A stretch of 64,000 bases of DNA from Adiantum capillus-veneris (taxonomy: Eukaryota > Streptophyta > Polypodiopsida > Polypodiales > Pteridaceae), in the NCBI GenBank assembly GCA_014529385.2, contig CM043948.1:81201760-81265759 (forward strand). The letters run 5' to 3'. Shown one piece after another: positions 41,041-51,870 of the stretch. Numbering within the stretch: the stretch's first letter is position 1; each line of letters opens with the position of its first letter. The notes under the pieces were generated by a model, which worked only from the letters and a program-made list of their open reading frames with translations, was not told the DNA's origin and did not search any database. The position numbers and the translations under genes are program-made.

Positions 41041-41694
41041 AGATCTTGAGCACGGGATGGATACAAGACATAAAGAAGCGGTTTGGGTGATGGGATGCTT
41101 TTCACTTGCTACATGTTGCTTCAATTGACTCCCAAGTGAATGAAGCTTTTCGACAACGCCAATGTATTACGGCTTGGGAGAAATCTGGTTCATACATTAC
41201 ACCACCCATATTGCCCCCAACTACTTCACTAAAAGAGGGAACCGTACTCACACTTACATGCTTGAGCCTATCCCCTTGTCAGCGATATGCACTATCACAA
41301 CCATTCGGCTTAGCTCCCAATACCTTCGATGCGAGACAAGGAGTTGGGACAATGAGAAGAGTCAAATCAGTTGCGCACATTATGCTCACTGCAAGTTCAA
41401 GAGTCTGAGTACCCCACACTACTAGAGTGCTCAGCTTTTGGCCACATTTGAACTTGCTTCTCTCACATTTTTAGCCATGACTTAGACCTACGTACTTTCC
41501 TCTTCTAGCCACAATGTGGGCTCTCCATTGTGACTCTCATCATTGGAGCATTGAGAGTCATTCATCAGCCCCCATTGATATTCTACATCACATGTAGCTT
41601 TGGTCCCATAGGTCATATTTGACCTTCAAGGATGATAGTAAAATCTATCTATCTGACTCCCTCCCCCCCCCCCCCCCCCCTCTCTCTCTCTCTC
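41041..41694 (+). pseudogene. 5'-truncated LINE 3' end copy (plus strand)
   Basis: The copy is homologous to the end of the LINE from about 39025 onward: AGATCTTGAGCACGGGATGG, the C-terminal finger region and the terminal GGTCATATTTGACC, followed by a TATC-rich tail, a C run and a CT array to 41694. It starts at the GATCTTG point also seen at 61245. Several stops and indels are present. Confidence 0.85.
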
Positions 41695-41734
41695 GTTAAT
41701 ACTAAGTGGGCGCTAGTGCCCACTTAGTATTAAC
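41695..41734. repeat. Perfect 17-bp inverted repeat joining two LINE tails
   Basis: GTTAATACTAAGTGGGC, a 6-base loop GCTAGT, then the exact reverse complement. It lies precisely between the CT tail of a plus-strand LINE copy and the GATA/GA tail of minus-strand LINE copies. Confidence 0.95.
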
Positions 41735-41880
41735 ATAAGAGAGATAGATAGATAGATTTCATTGTCGTCCTTGGAGGTCAAATATGACCTCCAAGGATAG
41801 ATAGATTTCATTGTCCTCCCCCCACCAAGTTGAGGGGAAACCACCAATGCAAAAGGAGAGAGAGAGAGAGAGAGAGAGAT
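41735..41880 (-). repeat. Cluster of truncated LINE tails (minus strand)
   Basis: Two short tail remnants (each with GATAGATAGATTTCATTGTC, the first followed by GGAGGTCAAATATGACC) come before the tail of the longer LINE copy, whose own GA tail is at about 41855-41880. Confidence 0.75.
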
Positions 41881-44651
41881 TTTATTATTGTCCTCGGAGG
41901 TCAAATATGACCTGTAGGACCGAAGTTACATGTGATGTAGTATGTGTATGGCTGATGAGTGACTCTCGTTGCTCCAAAATTGTGGTGATGGGAGAGGAAA
42001 GTGTGTAGCTCTAAGTCATGGCTGAAAATGTGAAAGAAGCAAGTTTGGACGTGACCAAAAGCTAAGCACTCTAGTAGTGTGTGGTACTTAGACTCTCGAA
42101 CTCGCAGTGAGCATAATGTGCACAATTGATTTGACTCTTCTCCATTGCCCCAATGTGCTGTCTCGCATCAAAGGAAATAGGAGCTAAGCCAAATGGCTAC
42201 AATAGTGGGAATTGCCGACAAGGGGATAGACTCAAGCACGTGAGTGAGTACAATTTCCTCTTTCAGCAAGGAACATGGTTTTGTAGTTGGGGGCAATATG
42301 GGTGGTGTAATGTATGAAGTGTGACCCACCGGATTTCTCTCAAGACGTAGTACATTGGGTTATAGAAAAGCTTCATTCATTTGGGAGGCAATTGGAGCAA
42401 CTGAAATGCATCCCATCTCCCAAACCACTTCATGTCTTGCATCCATCCCATGCTCAAGATCTTGCTATTATGTGTCTTTTGAACTTTTTTTCTTTCTTCC
42501 CATGCAATTGTAGGAAGTCGATGTGAGGGGTTTTGACGCATCTTTATGATATACTCCACAACCCTTTCGATGTCCATAAACTCGATTTGAAGAGATCCCG
42601 ACTCAAGAAGTAGGAGCGTATGGTGTTTGTGTCTTAACTTGGAGAAAGTTTGTAAGAAAACGCTTTTGGACATTCTCAAACTCTTTCCAAGTAGACTTTG
42701 AGATGCTCCCCCCCACACTCCATAAAGAAGAACCAGTGTCACCAATGGATCAAAAAGATACTTCTTAAGAACCCAACACTTGATGTTTCCCGCATTACAC
42801 ATGTTCTCAAATGCATAATATGCTCTTTTTTCCGTTTCCAAATGACACATAGCACATTCATGCCACTTCTGATTGGACGGAACCTTAAGGTGAAGGTACT
42901 TAAAGCTCTCAACAACTTCAAGTGTCTCATTGTCATACACAATGCATGGCTTTGGTTTTCACAAACATAACCTTTATTTGGAATTCATTCACAATCAGCC
43001 CACTATGCAAGCAAAAGTTCTCAAGGACAACCATAAGCTTTTTTGCATCTTCTAAAGTGTGTGCTAGAAGCACTACATCATCGGCATACAACAAAAGCAT
43101 GATTATTGCATCGCAAATAATGATGTCTTCAATGCCTTCTTCTTGCACAAAGTCAAGTATCATTTGTTCCAATTGATCAATGCATAGACCAAAGAGAGTT
43201 AGTGACAACAAAAATCCTTGTTTAACCCCAATAGTGCTTACAAAATAGTGTTTAATCCCAATAATCTTTGCTTACAAAAATTCTAAAATTCGTCTTCACA
43301 TAGGCAATTGACAAATCACCTTCTCATAGATTCGAGAGACCGCAAGCATAAACTCACTTGGCACTTGGAGTTCTTCCATTCTTCTCCACAATTATTACGT
43401 GGAATCATATCAAAGGATTTCTTAAAGTCCACAAAACAACAATACAATCACTTGCCTTTCAATCGACTTTCCTCCATGAGAACACAAAGAGTGACAAGAT
43501 GATCAATGGTGCTATGGTATCAACAAAAACCTGCTTGTTCTTTTGCACACTTGTCATTCTCTTCAGCCCAATCACTCAATGTCATCTTCATTATGCACCC
43601 AAACAACTTTTCCATAAGAGACCCAATCATAGTAGTTCAGTAGTTGTTTACATTCTTTACATCTCCTCCTTTATGAAAATGCTTAACCCAATTAGTACTC
43701 CAATCATAAGGCATACCATGTTGAAGTGCAAGGTTGAACATATCACATATCTACTCATGGGTAAAATCTCATGTCCATTTGATCCTCTCCAACTTGATAC
43801 CTTGAAGATCTCTCGCTTTGCGAGTGGCCAACTTTTCAAGCCCACTGCATACATCCTCAATAGTAAAACAAGAGGGCATACATGGGAGTGAATCATAAAA
43901 TGTTATTTTTTAAGCATTTTCTTGCTCATATAATTGCCTACAATATCTGTACATATCCACAAGAATCAAGTTACCAAAATTTTCAACTCGCTTGCCCCTC
44001 AAGTTTCTCCAAAATCTGCCACATTCATGTGCCTTTTCTTGGACTTGAAAAAGTTGTTGCTTTACTTCCCATCTTCTTCTCTTGTTTTGAATCAATGCCT
44101 TGTATATATGCAAATGACTTTGATAGTTGTCTTTGTCCATAGTTGAATCAAGCTTTCTCAAGGACTTTAGAGCATCTTGACATTCTTTATCAAACCACCT
44201 TTTGCGTAATCTATCTTTGTTGATACGATGGAAATGCTTTATGATAAAGCATTCTTTGGCACAAGAACAAATAATTTTCTTGAAAGATTTTCATTTAGTT
44301 TTCAATGGTGCGTCATGTTGAAGCTTTTTCATCCATAACTTTTGCTCAACCATTTCAATGTACATTGGTGCCCATTTGAAATCCATACATGGTGATAATT
44401 TCTCTTTCCTTTCACTGAGATTTTCATGTCTTAGTTGCCTCTCCACATGAAAGGTCGATACATAAGGTCCGATGGTGTGATTTTGGGGTCCATTGGACAA
44501 ACATAGAACTCTTTATGCTATAAATGATGGCTTCAGAGAGTAGCATACAATAAATCACACTATCCCCATTATGTTTTGTAAATGTGAATCCATTGGTTCC
44601 ACTCCACAAAGAGACACCATTGACAATGAGCATACCCGTGCTATTACACAT
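41881..44651 (-). pseudogene. Inverted LINE copy, RT and endonuclease C-terminus (minus strand)
   Basis: Read on the minus strand this gives the same protein as the interrupted LINE. It has the tail of the endonuclease (N-G-V-S-L-W, N-G-D-S-V-I, W-T-P-K-S-x-H-R-T-L), the linker, the RT with an intact L-L-Y-A-D-D-V-V-L, the thumb/tail (W-V-L-K-K-Y-L-F-D-P-L-V-T) and the C-terminal finger (C-T-L-C ... H-T-L-L-E-C). Open pieces at 42377-42940, 42933-43211, 43657-43896, 43910-44161, 44291-44500 and 44424-44651 lie in different frames, so it is decayed by several frameshifts. Confidence 0.87.
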
Positions 44652-45057
44652 GTGTAAAAATAAATTTCCATAGTGATCTTAAAGTACGATCATACAAATG
44701 AACTTTCTCCAATTCCCTTGAAATGTATGGCATATCAAATTGTTGAGTATCATGTTGCAATGTTTTTTGGCCTCTTAAGAGATTCTCATTCTCAACCACA
44801 AGTACCCTTAGTGTGTCATTCTCCATTGCAAGTGCCTGTAAGTCTTTGCCTTGTTTGTTTACGGTCTCTTGCACAACGATACCAAGTATGCCATGATCAT
44901 GGTTTCGGATGTCATTGATTGCGGGGTTGGGTTGCTATCTCCACACATAGGAAATTTTGAATCATTTTCCACAATGGTTGTGGAACTTGTTGAGGAAGAA
45001 GAATCCTTGCGAGTGCCGGAAGACATTGTATGTAAAATAAGAGAGAGCCAAAAATGA
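44644..45057 (-). pseudogene. Coiled-coil N-terminal or ORF1-like fragment of the inverted LINE
   Basis: Two open pieces in different frames (one starting M-S-S-G-T-R-K-D near 45027, the next 44644-44874) encode a Ser-rich start followed by a heptad-like stretch (A-M-E-N-D-T-L-R-V-L-V-V-E-N-E-N-L-L). It directly precedes the endonuclease C-terminal end, so the endonuclease core is missing. This may be the LINE ORF1 or N-terminus with an internal deletion, or an unrelated fusion; I cannot decide. Confidence 0.45.
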
Positions 45058-45106
45058 TGAGCCAGTATTTGATCCCGAGCCGGTTGCACCTCTACGAATT
45101 CCTCGG

Positions 45107-45109
<3 letters not shown>

Positions 45110-45174
<65 letters not shown>
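45110..45174. repeat. GA microsatellite
   Basis: An uninterrupted GA array of about 32 units lies upstream of the LINE 5' fragment. Confidence 0.9.
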
Positions 45175-45180
<6 letters not shown>

Positions 45181-45544
45181 TTTAAAAGAAAAATTTCATT
45201 TGCTTTTTGAGATGGATATCAAGAACCCCTCATGATGTTTAATTTAAAATTGGAGACTTTGAAGAACTATTATAAGTAAAACTATTACTATTTTGAAGGC
45301 ATTGATTCTTTAATTTGAAAGTAACTCTCCTTTACTGTCTCTCATCTTCTCTCTCTCCCTCCTTCTCTCCCCCACTTGCGTTACTGACAAGTGGGGGAGA
45401 GAGGGAGGGAGAGAGAGAAGGTGAGAGAGAGTAAGAAGATGGAGGAGAGATGGGAATATGCCTATATAAAGTCTTTAATATTTCAATTTCTTATGCTTTT
45501 AAAAATTTAACTTGCTGATGAACTTACCTTATTTGAGGTACATT

Positions 45545-45547
<3 letters not shown>
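45175..45547. other. AT-rich stretch with one stem-loop; no gene seen
   Basis: The only structure is an inverted repeat at 45364-45402: TCTCTCCCCCACTTG, a nine-base loop, then CAAGTGGGGGAGAGA, again bounded by pyrimidine and purine runs. No ORF is supported. Confidence 0.75.
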
Positions 45548-45587
<40 letters not shown>

Positions 45588-45600
45588 GCGCCCACTTTAC

Positions 45601-45649
<49 letters not shown>

Positions 45650-45650
45650 A
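45548..45650. repeat. CT array, short core, GA array (inverted layout)
   Basis: (CT)n at 45548-45586 is followed by AGCGCCCACTTTAC and (GA)n at about 45606-45646. The core shares GCGCCCACTT with the inverted repeat at 41695-41734, suggesting that both came from the same LINE-tail-flanking unit. Confidence 0.8.
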
Positions 45651-45939
45651 GAGAGATTTTATTATTCTCTCGAAGGTCAAATATGACCTATGGGACCAAA
45701 GTTACATGTGATGTAGTATGTGTATGGATGATGAGTGACTCTCGATGCTCCAAAATTGTGGTGATGAGAGTCGCAATGGAGAGCCCATAGTGTGGCTGGG
45801 AGAGGAAAGTGTATAGGTTTAAGTCATGGCTAAAAATGTGAGAGACGCAAGTTCAGATGTGACCAAAAGCTGAGCACTCTAGTAGTGTGTGGTACTCTGA
45901 CTCTTGAACTTGCAGTGAGCATAATGTGCATAGTTGATT

Positions 45940-45946
<7 letters not shown>
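45651..45946 (-). pseudogene. Short LINE 3' end copy (minus strand)
   Basis: From the tail inward it carries the GGTCAAATATGACC stem, the 3' UTR and the C-terminal finger region (C-S-L-x-V-Q-E-S-E-Y-H-T type), truncated where a GA array begins. Confidence 0.85.
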
Positions 45947-46011
<65 letters not shown>

Positions 46012-46340
46012 GGGGGGGGGGGGAAGTAAGGGAAGAGAGAGATGGAGAGAGTGAGAATGTGAGAAATAAAGATAGAGAGAGAGAGAGAGGGAGCAAAAGA
46101 GAGAAGAAGAGAGAGAGAGAGGGAGGAAGGGAGAGATAAAGAAAGAGTTGAGGGAGAGAAAGAGAGAGACAAATAGAGGAAAAAGGAAAGAGAGAGAGAT
46201 AGAGGGAGGGAGATGTAGGGAAGGAGAGAGAGAAAGAGAAAGAGAGAGAAAATGAGAGAAAGAAGGATAGAGAGAGAGGGGGTGAAGTGTGAAGATGCGT
46301 GGTGCAGATGTAGTGTGGTGTGTGTGTGCAAGAAGGGGAG
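45947..46340. repeat. GA-rich low-complexity stretch
   Basis: A pure GA array (45947-46008), a G run (46011-46022) and imperfect GA/GGA repeats run up to the boundary of element E. Ser/Leu-rich or Arg/Glu readings here are microsatellite translations. Confidence 0.85.
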
Positions 46341-46344
46341 AGGG

Positions 46345-47818
46345 AGAGAGTGGGTGGAGTCAGCCTCAAAGTGAGGAGCTCCTTATTCTTGGTATATGTA
46401 TAAGAATAAGGCCATGGTCATTGGGTGGGCGTCCATAGCATGGGTGACTGGGCAAAGCACTGAGGCCTTTACCCCAACAATCTCCCACTTAAAGGTGAAC
46501 GTGCCAATAAGTGGGTCCTACTAGCTAAACTACTAGTATGTATAAGAAAATAGGTGAAAGACTCTCTCAACGTATGCCTACTGGCTCGCTCAATTGATCT
46601 ACATGTAGCTGTATTGGCTCTAGTGATATATAAGCATGCATATCCATGCTAGAGCCTATATGTAAATCCCATATACAACTTTGTACAATTTGCAACACTC
46701 CACTATGAATCATGCCAGTGTTAGTCATTGTATAACTGACAAACCTTGCTGCAAATTCTTCCATTATAGTTGCTACGTTGGGCCTCAACACTAGTAGGTC
46801 GTACATGAGATGACTGAAAACTAACAAAAATTTTGTAAACCTAGTTGTACTCACCTCCCTTGCGCTATTTGAAATCATTGCTTCATCAAGACTACCCATC
46901 ACGTATGGATGTATTAAGGTCGACATTGGGATGGCTATGTCCCTCTCACCCATAGGAAGAATTGTGCATCTTGGCACCAACTCATCAGCCTCTAGCATGA
47001 TCATATCAAAGAAATCCATGTCTGTCATCTCTGCTTGTGTCTTTAGGGAGAAGATGTGCTCTACCTCTGCTTGCACAGACTCTGACAACACTCTACTGTG
47101 TCTCACTAGAGCACTGCCTCTCTACCTTTATCTCTACAGATTCTACTGTCACATCTTGCACAACTAAATGCTCTATCTTGTGATCATGGTGGAGCTCATC
47201 TGCCGCTAAGGCGTCATGTCTCGTCTGTCACGCGCTCAAAGCATGCCAACAACAAAACCAAAACTATTCCGTCTCGAACCTCAGACACATGCATAGGATA
47301 TACCAAGCCACATCGAGCTCCTCTAGCAATCACTAATGATCTGCAATGGATCTAGAAAGACTGCTCTTATCTGACACCCAAAATCTACTAGTTGTCTCAC
47401 TGAGATCAAATTCTATCTCAATTGAGGAACATAGCGCACATGTCCTAGCATATAAGATGCACCAATGGGCAATGACAAGCAAACATCCCTTGCACTTGCA
47501 ATGTCAAACGTTCAACCATCGGCCAAGTGCACACAACCAAAGCTTCCACTACAAGTGTGACCCAAAAAACTGCATCCTTATCTAGCAACCAATGTTACAT
47601 TGTGTGGGTGGAGTGAGCCTCAAAGTGAGGAGCTCCTTATTCTTGGTATATGTATAAGAATCAGGATTACCCATCGTGTATGGATGTGTTAAGGTCAAAA
47701 TTGGGATGGCTATGTCGCTCTCACCCATAGGCAGAATTATGAATCTTGGCACCAACTCTCAGCCTCTAGCATGAGCATATCAAAGAAATCCATGTCCATC
47801 ACCTCTACTTGTGTTATG
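46345..47818 (-). mobile_element. Element E: rearranged non-autonomous LTR element
   Basis: On the minus strand GTGGGAGAT precedes TGTTGGGG at about 46478, the usual polypurine tract to LTR junction of plant copia-type elements. Its LTR (about 46345-46478) shares a block (GGAGCTCCTTATTCTTGGTATATGTATAAGAAT, split across both copies) with 47593-47666, the truncated partner LTR. Between them lies one ORF (46567-47106, 179 residues) that I do not recognise. A second copy of internal sequence (47667-47818) matches 46893-47046 in the same orientation, which points to recombination between LTR-element copies. No polymerase domains are seen. Confidence 0.55.
46567..47106 (-). CDS. Unrecognised ORF within element E
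   Basis: The ORF has 179 residues, without low complexity, including M-T-D-M-D-F-F-D-M-I-M-L-E-A-D-E-L-V-P-R. A second, partial copy of its coding sequence occurs at 47667-47818. No motif of gag, protease, RT or transposase is visible. It could be a residual coding part of a non-autonomous LTR element. Confidence 0.3.
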   Translation of the reverse strand: MRHSRVLSESVQAEVEHIFSLKTQAEMTDMDFFDMIMLEADELVPRCTILPMGERDIAIPMSTLIHPYVMGSLDEAMISNSAREVSTTRFTKFLLVFSHLMYDLLVLRPNVATIMEEFAARFVSYTMTNTGMIHSGVLQIVQSCIWDLHIGSSMDMHAYISLEPIQLHVDQLSEPVGIR

Positions 47819-48171
47819 TGATTTTGCACCAGGTGTTTTGGGTTGGGATTTTGGTTCATAGACCTTAGGGAGAGTGACCTATTGGTGTTAGTAGGGTCTC
47901 CTTCAAGTTCTGTGGCGTTTCAAGATTGTTTGATGTGGGTATTCGGCTCTAGAAAGCGTTAAAGGAAGTTTCCTCTTATGCACTCCTGAAGACTGTAGCT
48001 TAGACATTGGGTAGAGACCTCTGTAGGAATTTGTTAGGAGTTGGTCCAATGTAGGTTGACACCCTATGCTTGCTTCCACGTGCATGCGGGTCGATCTTCA
48101 TCCTTAGATGACAAATCTTGTTAGGTGAGTTCTCGCTGTGCTGACATCCGTCGCGGCGTATCCGTCCAACA
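47819..48171 (+). repeat. Element F 5' LTR, truncated
   Basis: This matches the last 353 bp or so of the 3' LTR (from about 63607). The match begins at TGATTTTGCACCA, immediately after the TACG half-palindrome that is present in the 3' LTR at 63597. The outer 577 bp or so are missing and replaced by element E sequence. Confidence 0.88.
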
Positions 48172-48172
48172 T

Positions 48173-48190
48173 TGGCGCCGTTGCCGGGGA
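48173..48190 (+). promoter_or_regulatory. Element F primer-binding site
   Basis: TGGCGCCGTTGCCGGGGA starts one base after the LTR end. It matches the site typical of Athila/Calypso-like plant elements, usually ascribed to tRNA-Asp. Confidence 0.85.
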
Positions 48191-49989
48191 CGAAAACCCG
48201 AGGTAGGTGACCGAGACTAGTCCTTGAGGATAGGGATTCTTTGGCTTGCCAAGAGTCTTGTTTTACATTTAGATAAGATCAGAGGGTGGAGGACTCTCTA
48301 GGTATTAGAGGGAGTCTAGGGAGCGTGTGTCTGGCCTAGATCCTTCGACTTAGGTAGACTTAGGTAGTTTTTAGTTAAGTTGTGGTGTAGAGAGTAGGAG
48401 TTGGAGTGGTAGAAGCGGTGAAAGGAGAGCTTGAGAGTCCGGAGAGGCTAGGAAGCAACCAAAACACCATTATCACCATTTCACATGATGAGTAGGAGTA
48501 GAGTAAGTAGGACATCATGATTCACGATCTAGAGCACTTCATGCATGTATACTTTCTTGTTAGATTCATCACAAGGTTGTAAAAGACGCAAAAGTGAGTT
48601 TGAAAGCTGAAGTGAAGTCCAAAAGTTACTGTGAGTGTTTTTGATAGAGCTGCAGAGCATTAGGAGCATTTTTGTCAGGAAAAAAATTAATTTTAAGCCA
48701 AAAGACATCCTACACGTAGGATGTCTACAGGCTAATCTGGTGGGAATTTTGGAATTTTGAGTCGACCAGTGTGTCCAGAAGGTAGGTTTTACCCTAATTT
48801 CACCTGGAAAGTGAAAATTTGACCATATCTTGACAGGATAAGGCCAGATAGACAGAAATTGCCAGACATCCTACCCAAATTGTGCCAAGGCATTATTTTA
48901 AGACCAAAACCATAGGATGGCTTCATGAGCATGATCTACATGATATATTGAGTGACTGAGAGAGGTTTCATCTCATTTGGGTGAGAAAATTGGGTTCTAA
49001 GCAGACTTTAGCACTTTTGACTAAAAAAGGCTAGAAGAGCTAAAATTGGGGACTTTTGAAATCTAAACCAAAATCTAAGCATACCACTGGGTTGCTGACA
49101 TCAAGGGGAAGCTGTGGCTCATGTCTGGGGTCAAACAGACCAAAAAGACATCCTAAGCGTAGGATGTCATCTGTGTGATTTTGCACTCCAAACTTAGTTT
49201 TGAGCATACCAAAGTGATCAGCACCTCAAGAGGAGTCTGTGCTTTGCCATTGAAGCCATTTTGAGCAAAGAGACATGCTACGCATAGAATGTCTAAAGCA
49301 AGAGATTGAAGCAAGATACTAATTGTAGGCATAGCAAGGTGTTGTATAGCTTGAGGCAAGCCTCCTAGTCAATTTTGGTCCAAATTGGAGTTGATTAGAC
49401 TGATCAGACCAACAGCAGGCTGTCGGAACATATTTCTGATCCATTGACCAGCTTATAGGTGTCTAAACCAAAAAGTAAAAATAGTTGTGGACTCAGAACA
49501 TCAAGGGGAATCCAAAGTGCAAAAATCCAGGAAAAACAGAGCAGGAGACATCCTACGCATAGGATGTCTACTGGGGCTTAGTGAAGAGAAAATTTGACTG
49601 AGCTTACACAGTCAAGTTCCATTTGACTTAAGGGTTCCAGAACTTCTTTCAAAAGTGAATTTGGACCTTGTTTGACCTTTTGACGGAGGAAAGACTGAAT
49701 TCAGACTTTTCATGTAAATTGATTGACATCTAGGGGAAGTACAGTTCCAGATTAGCAGACCTAATCCAAAACATTAGAAGTGTATAAAATACAGTAGTGG
49801 TTGAGGTTAACTCTCCAGTTATACCAATCATTACTAAGATCACCTCTAGCGGTTAGATGCTTTGATTTGATTGCCGAAATTAAATGCTTGTGTACAGGTA
49901 TATTCAACAGCAAAGCAAGAAGTTGTGCAGAAACTGACCCTTTGCCAGGTGAGTGGTTGGATTTGTAATAAATTGCATTGCTAAGTTTG
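48191..49989 (+). other. Element F 5' leader with palindromes
   Basis: This 1.8-kb non-coding leader contains four palindromes and one half-site (see 48703-49569). No supported ORF. Confidence 0.75.
48703..49569. repeat. Palindrome cluster of element F (variant half-site)
   Basis: Copies at 48703-48726, 49146-49169, 49271-49294 and 49546-49569, with a lone left half at 48864-48874. The half-site is AGACATCCTACG (C where B has A), and in three of the four copies the opposite arm reads GGATGTC (G where B has T), so pairing is kept. The 49271 copy is degenerate, and the central four bases vary. Spacings including the half-site are 161, 282, 125 and 275 bp, close to those in B. Confidence 0.92.
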
Positions 49990-50937
49990 ATGAATTTAAG
50001 ATCAGGAAGATACATTTTTAGAGACCAAAAGGTGGTAGGTTACCAAGGTAGCTTAGTGTCCACCGAAGAGAGTGTAACTCAAGCAAGGCTAGATCCACTA
50101 GCACCAATTATTGAGGAGGGTAGTGATACTGACACTTCATCATACAAATCCTTCTTCATGATGGGTAGTCAACAGCCAGGAGGTTTCACTTATGACGGAC
50201 CAATGCCAGGAGGAAGCATCTCCCTAAATTTTTTGAATGATTCCAAGTTCATTGTGATCTTCTTAGAAGGAACAAACTCGAGGGGAGCCCTAGTTTATTC
50301 TGACTATCGAGGACGTAAGTGTATTTGTATTGAAGAAAGGCCGGCTCAGAGACTGGAGATAATTCGAGTATATGATGATGGAGATAAATTCCGAGACAAA
50401 AAGGGAAACCACTATTTGATAGTTAGTAACCCTGAGGATTACAATAGATATGAAGATAATGTGGCAAAAGAAAAAATGGTTTCAGAAACTCAAGAACTGC
50501 CACCAAACATTGATGGACCTGGAGCGATTTTTATGTATGATAAGAAAACAACCAGGGTCTCAACCTATAATGAGAATGTGGGAATTTATAAACATGAGAG
50601 CGAGGGAATAGTCTCTTACTTTCGTTGCAAAGAACCATACCCAAACGAGTATGGTTACTTATTCTCTTATGAAATTGCTATGGGGAAGGATATCGTTTTT
50701 GTTGATAGGTACGGGCAAGAATACCAATGTATTCTCCTAGAGGAGATAGAAAAGGCAACAGTTCCAGGAGCATCAACATATGCCCCCAATGAAGTGCCAA
50801 GAGCCACCTACACCCTTAGCAAGTTGACAAATCCCTTTTCAGAAGAGTATGATGCGACCTCACATTCTACCCGACTGCAGACATTCAACAACGAAAACCA
50901 AACGGCAACCCAGCCATCGTTGCAGGCATGGCTTTGA
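49990..50937 (+). pseudogene. gag: Element F gag N-terminal domain
   Basis: The start at 49990 (M-N-L-R-S-G-R) is chosen because B has the same start. The domain shares E-E-R-P, Y-L-I-V-S-N-P (V-V-L-N-P in B), T-T-R-V-S-T, Y-F-R-C-K-E-P-Y and Y-G-Q-E-Y with B. It ends at a stop at 50935-50937; the frame continues toward 51223. Function unknown. Confidence 0.8.
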
Positions 50938-51222
50938 TAGACTGCAACATTAGAACAAGACCAAAACCGAGATGGTTATCAAGCTGCACGAGGGCTAAGG
51001 GATTTACAAGAACCACCACTCTATTCACGGTATCAAGGAGAGAGTAAGCCAAAGACTGAAGGGTCAACAGAGCCTGGAAGACCACCCATAGAACGAGTTC
51101 GAAGAGATGAACCCTCTCTTGCAAGAACTGTTAGAAATTATGGCTTAGGAGAACCATTGGGAGAGGAACCAGTCTACTACAGAAGACCAGAGGACGTATA
51201 TAGATTGGGATGAGGAGGTCCA

Positions 51223-51789
51223 ATGATGAGATTTGTAGACCATCGTAGAATTAGACCTTCTCAAGTGCAAAAATGGGTAAAAAAGAAATACACGGGAAAC
51301 AGGGATCCTAGAGATCATGTAGCAGCCTTTGTGCGTGTAATTAGAGCGGAAGAGGTGTTAAACTTCCCTACCCAATTTACAGGGTTTGGACTAACCCTAG
51401 AGGATGACGCTACTACTTGGTTTGACTTTGTGGAGCGTAGAGACTTTGAGTCTATGGAGGAGGTGTTTGATGAGTTTATCGAGGAATTCTCACAAAGGGG
51501 GATCGCTCAGAATACAGTCCCACAAATCCATAAATTCAAACAAAAAGACAGGGAATCTGGGCGAAAGGCAGCCCTACGACTAAAAAGATATGTTAAGTTC
51601 AGTCCTGTGGAAGAACTGCCAACTCAGTCCAGACTTATGCTTATATTTATCCAAGGACTAAGGAATGCAGATCTCCAGAAGGACTTACATATGAAGAAGA
51701 GCACGACGTTAAATGAGTTAACTAAGGAGTCTCTTTACCTTGTGGACAATTGTGCGGTCTACAAAGAGGGTGATCAAGGATCTCGATGA
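51223..51789 (+). pseudogene. gag: Element F gag capsid-like region
   Basis: This 188-residue open segment has R-P-S-Q-V-Q-K-W-V-K-K-K-Y, F-G-L-T-L-E-D-D-A-T-T-W-F and L-I-F-I-Q-G-L-R-N. It is the same frame as the N-terminal domain and aligns with B across the B stop codon at 21868. Confidence 0.85.
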
Positions 51790-51870
51790 TGATTTATCCT
51801 CACAAAAAAGTGGAAGCAAGTCTTCTTAGACAGCACCAGGAGCAACTTGTAGAGGAAGTGCTAAAAAAGA

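Noticed and set aside
46567-47590. Calling element E a definite Ty1/copia element
   Set aside because: Only the polypurine-tract/LTR junction looks copia-like; no polymerase motif is present and the primer site is unclear.
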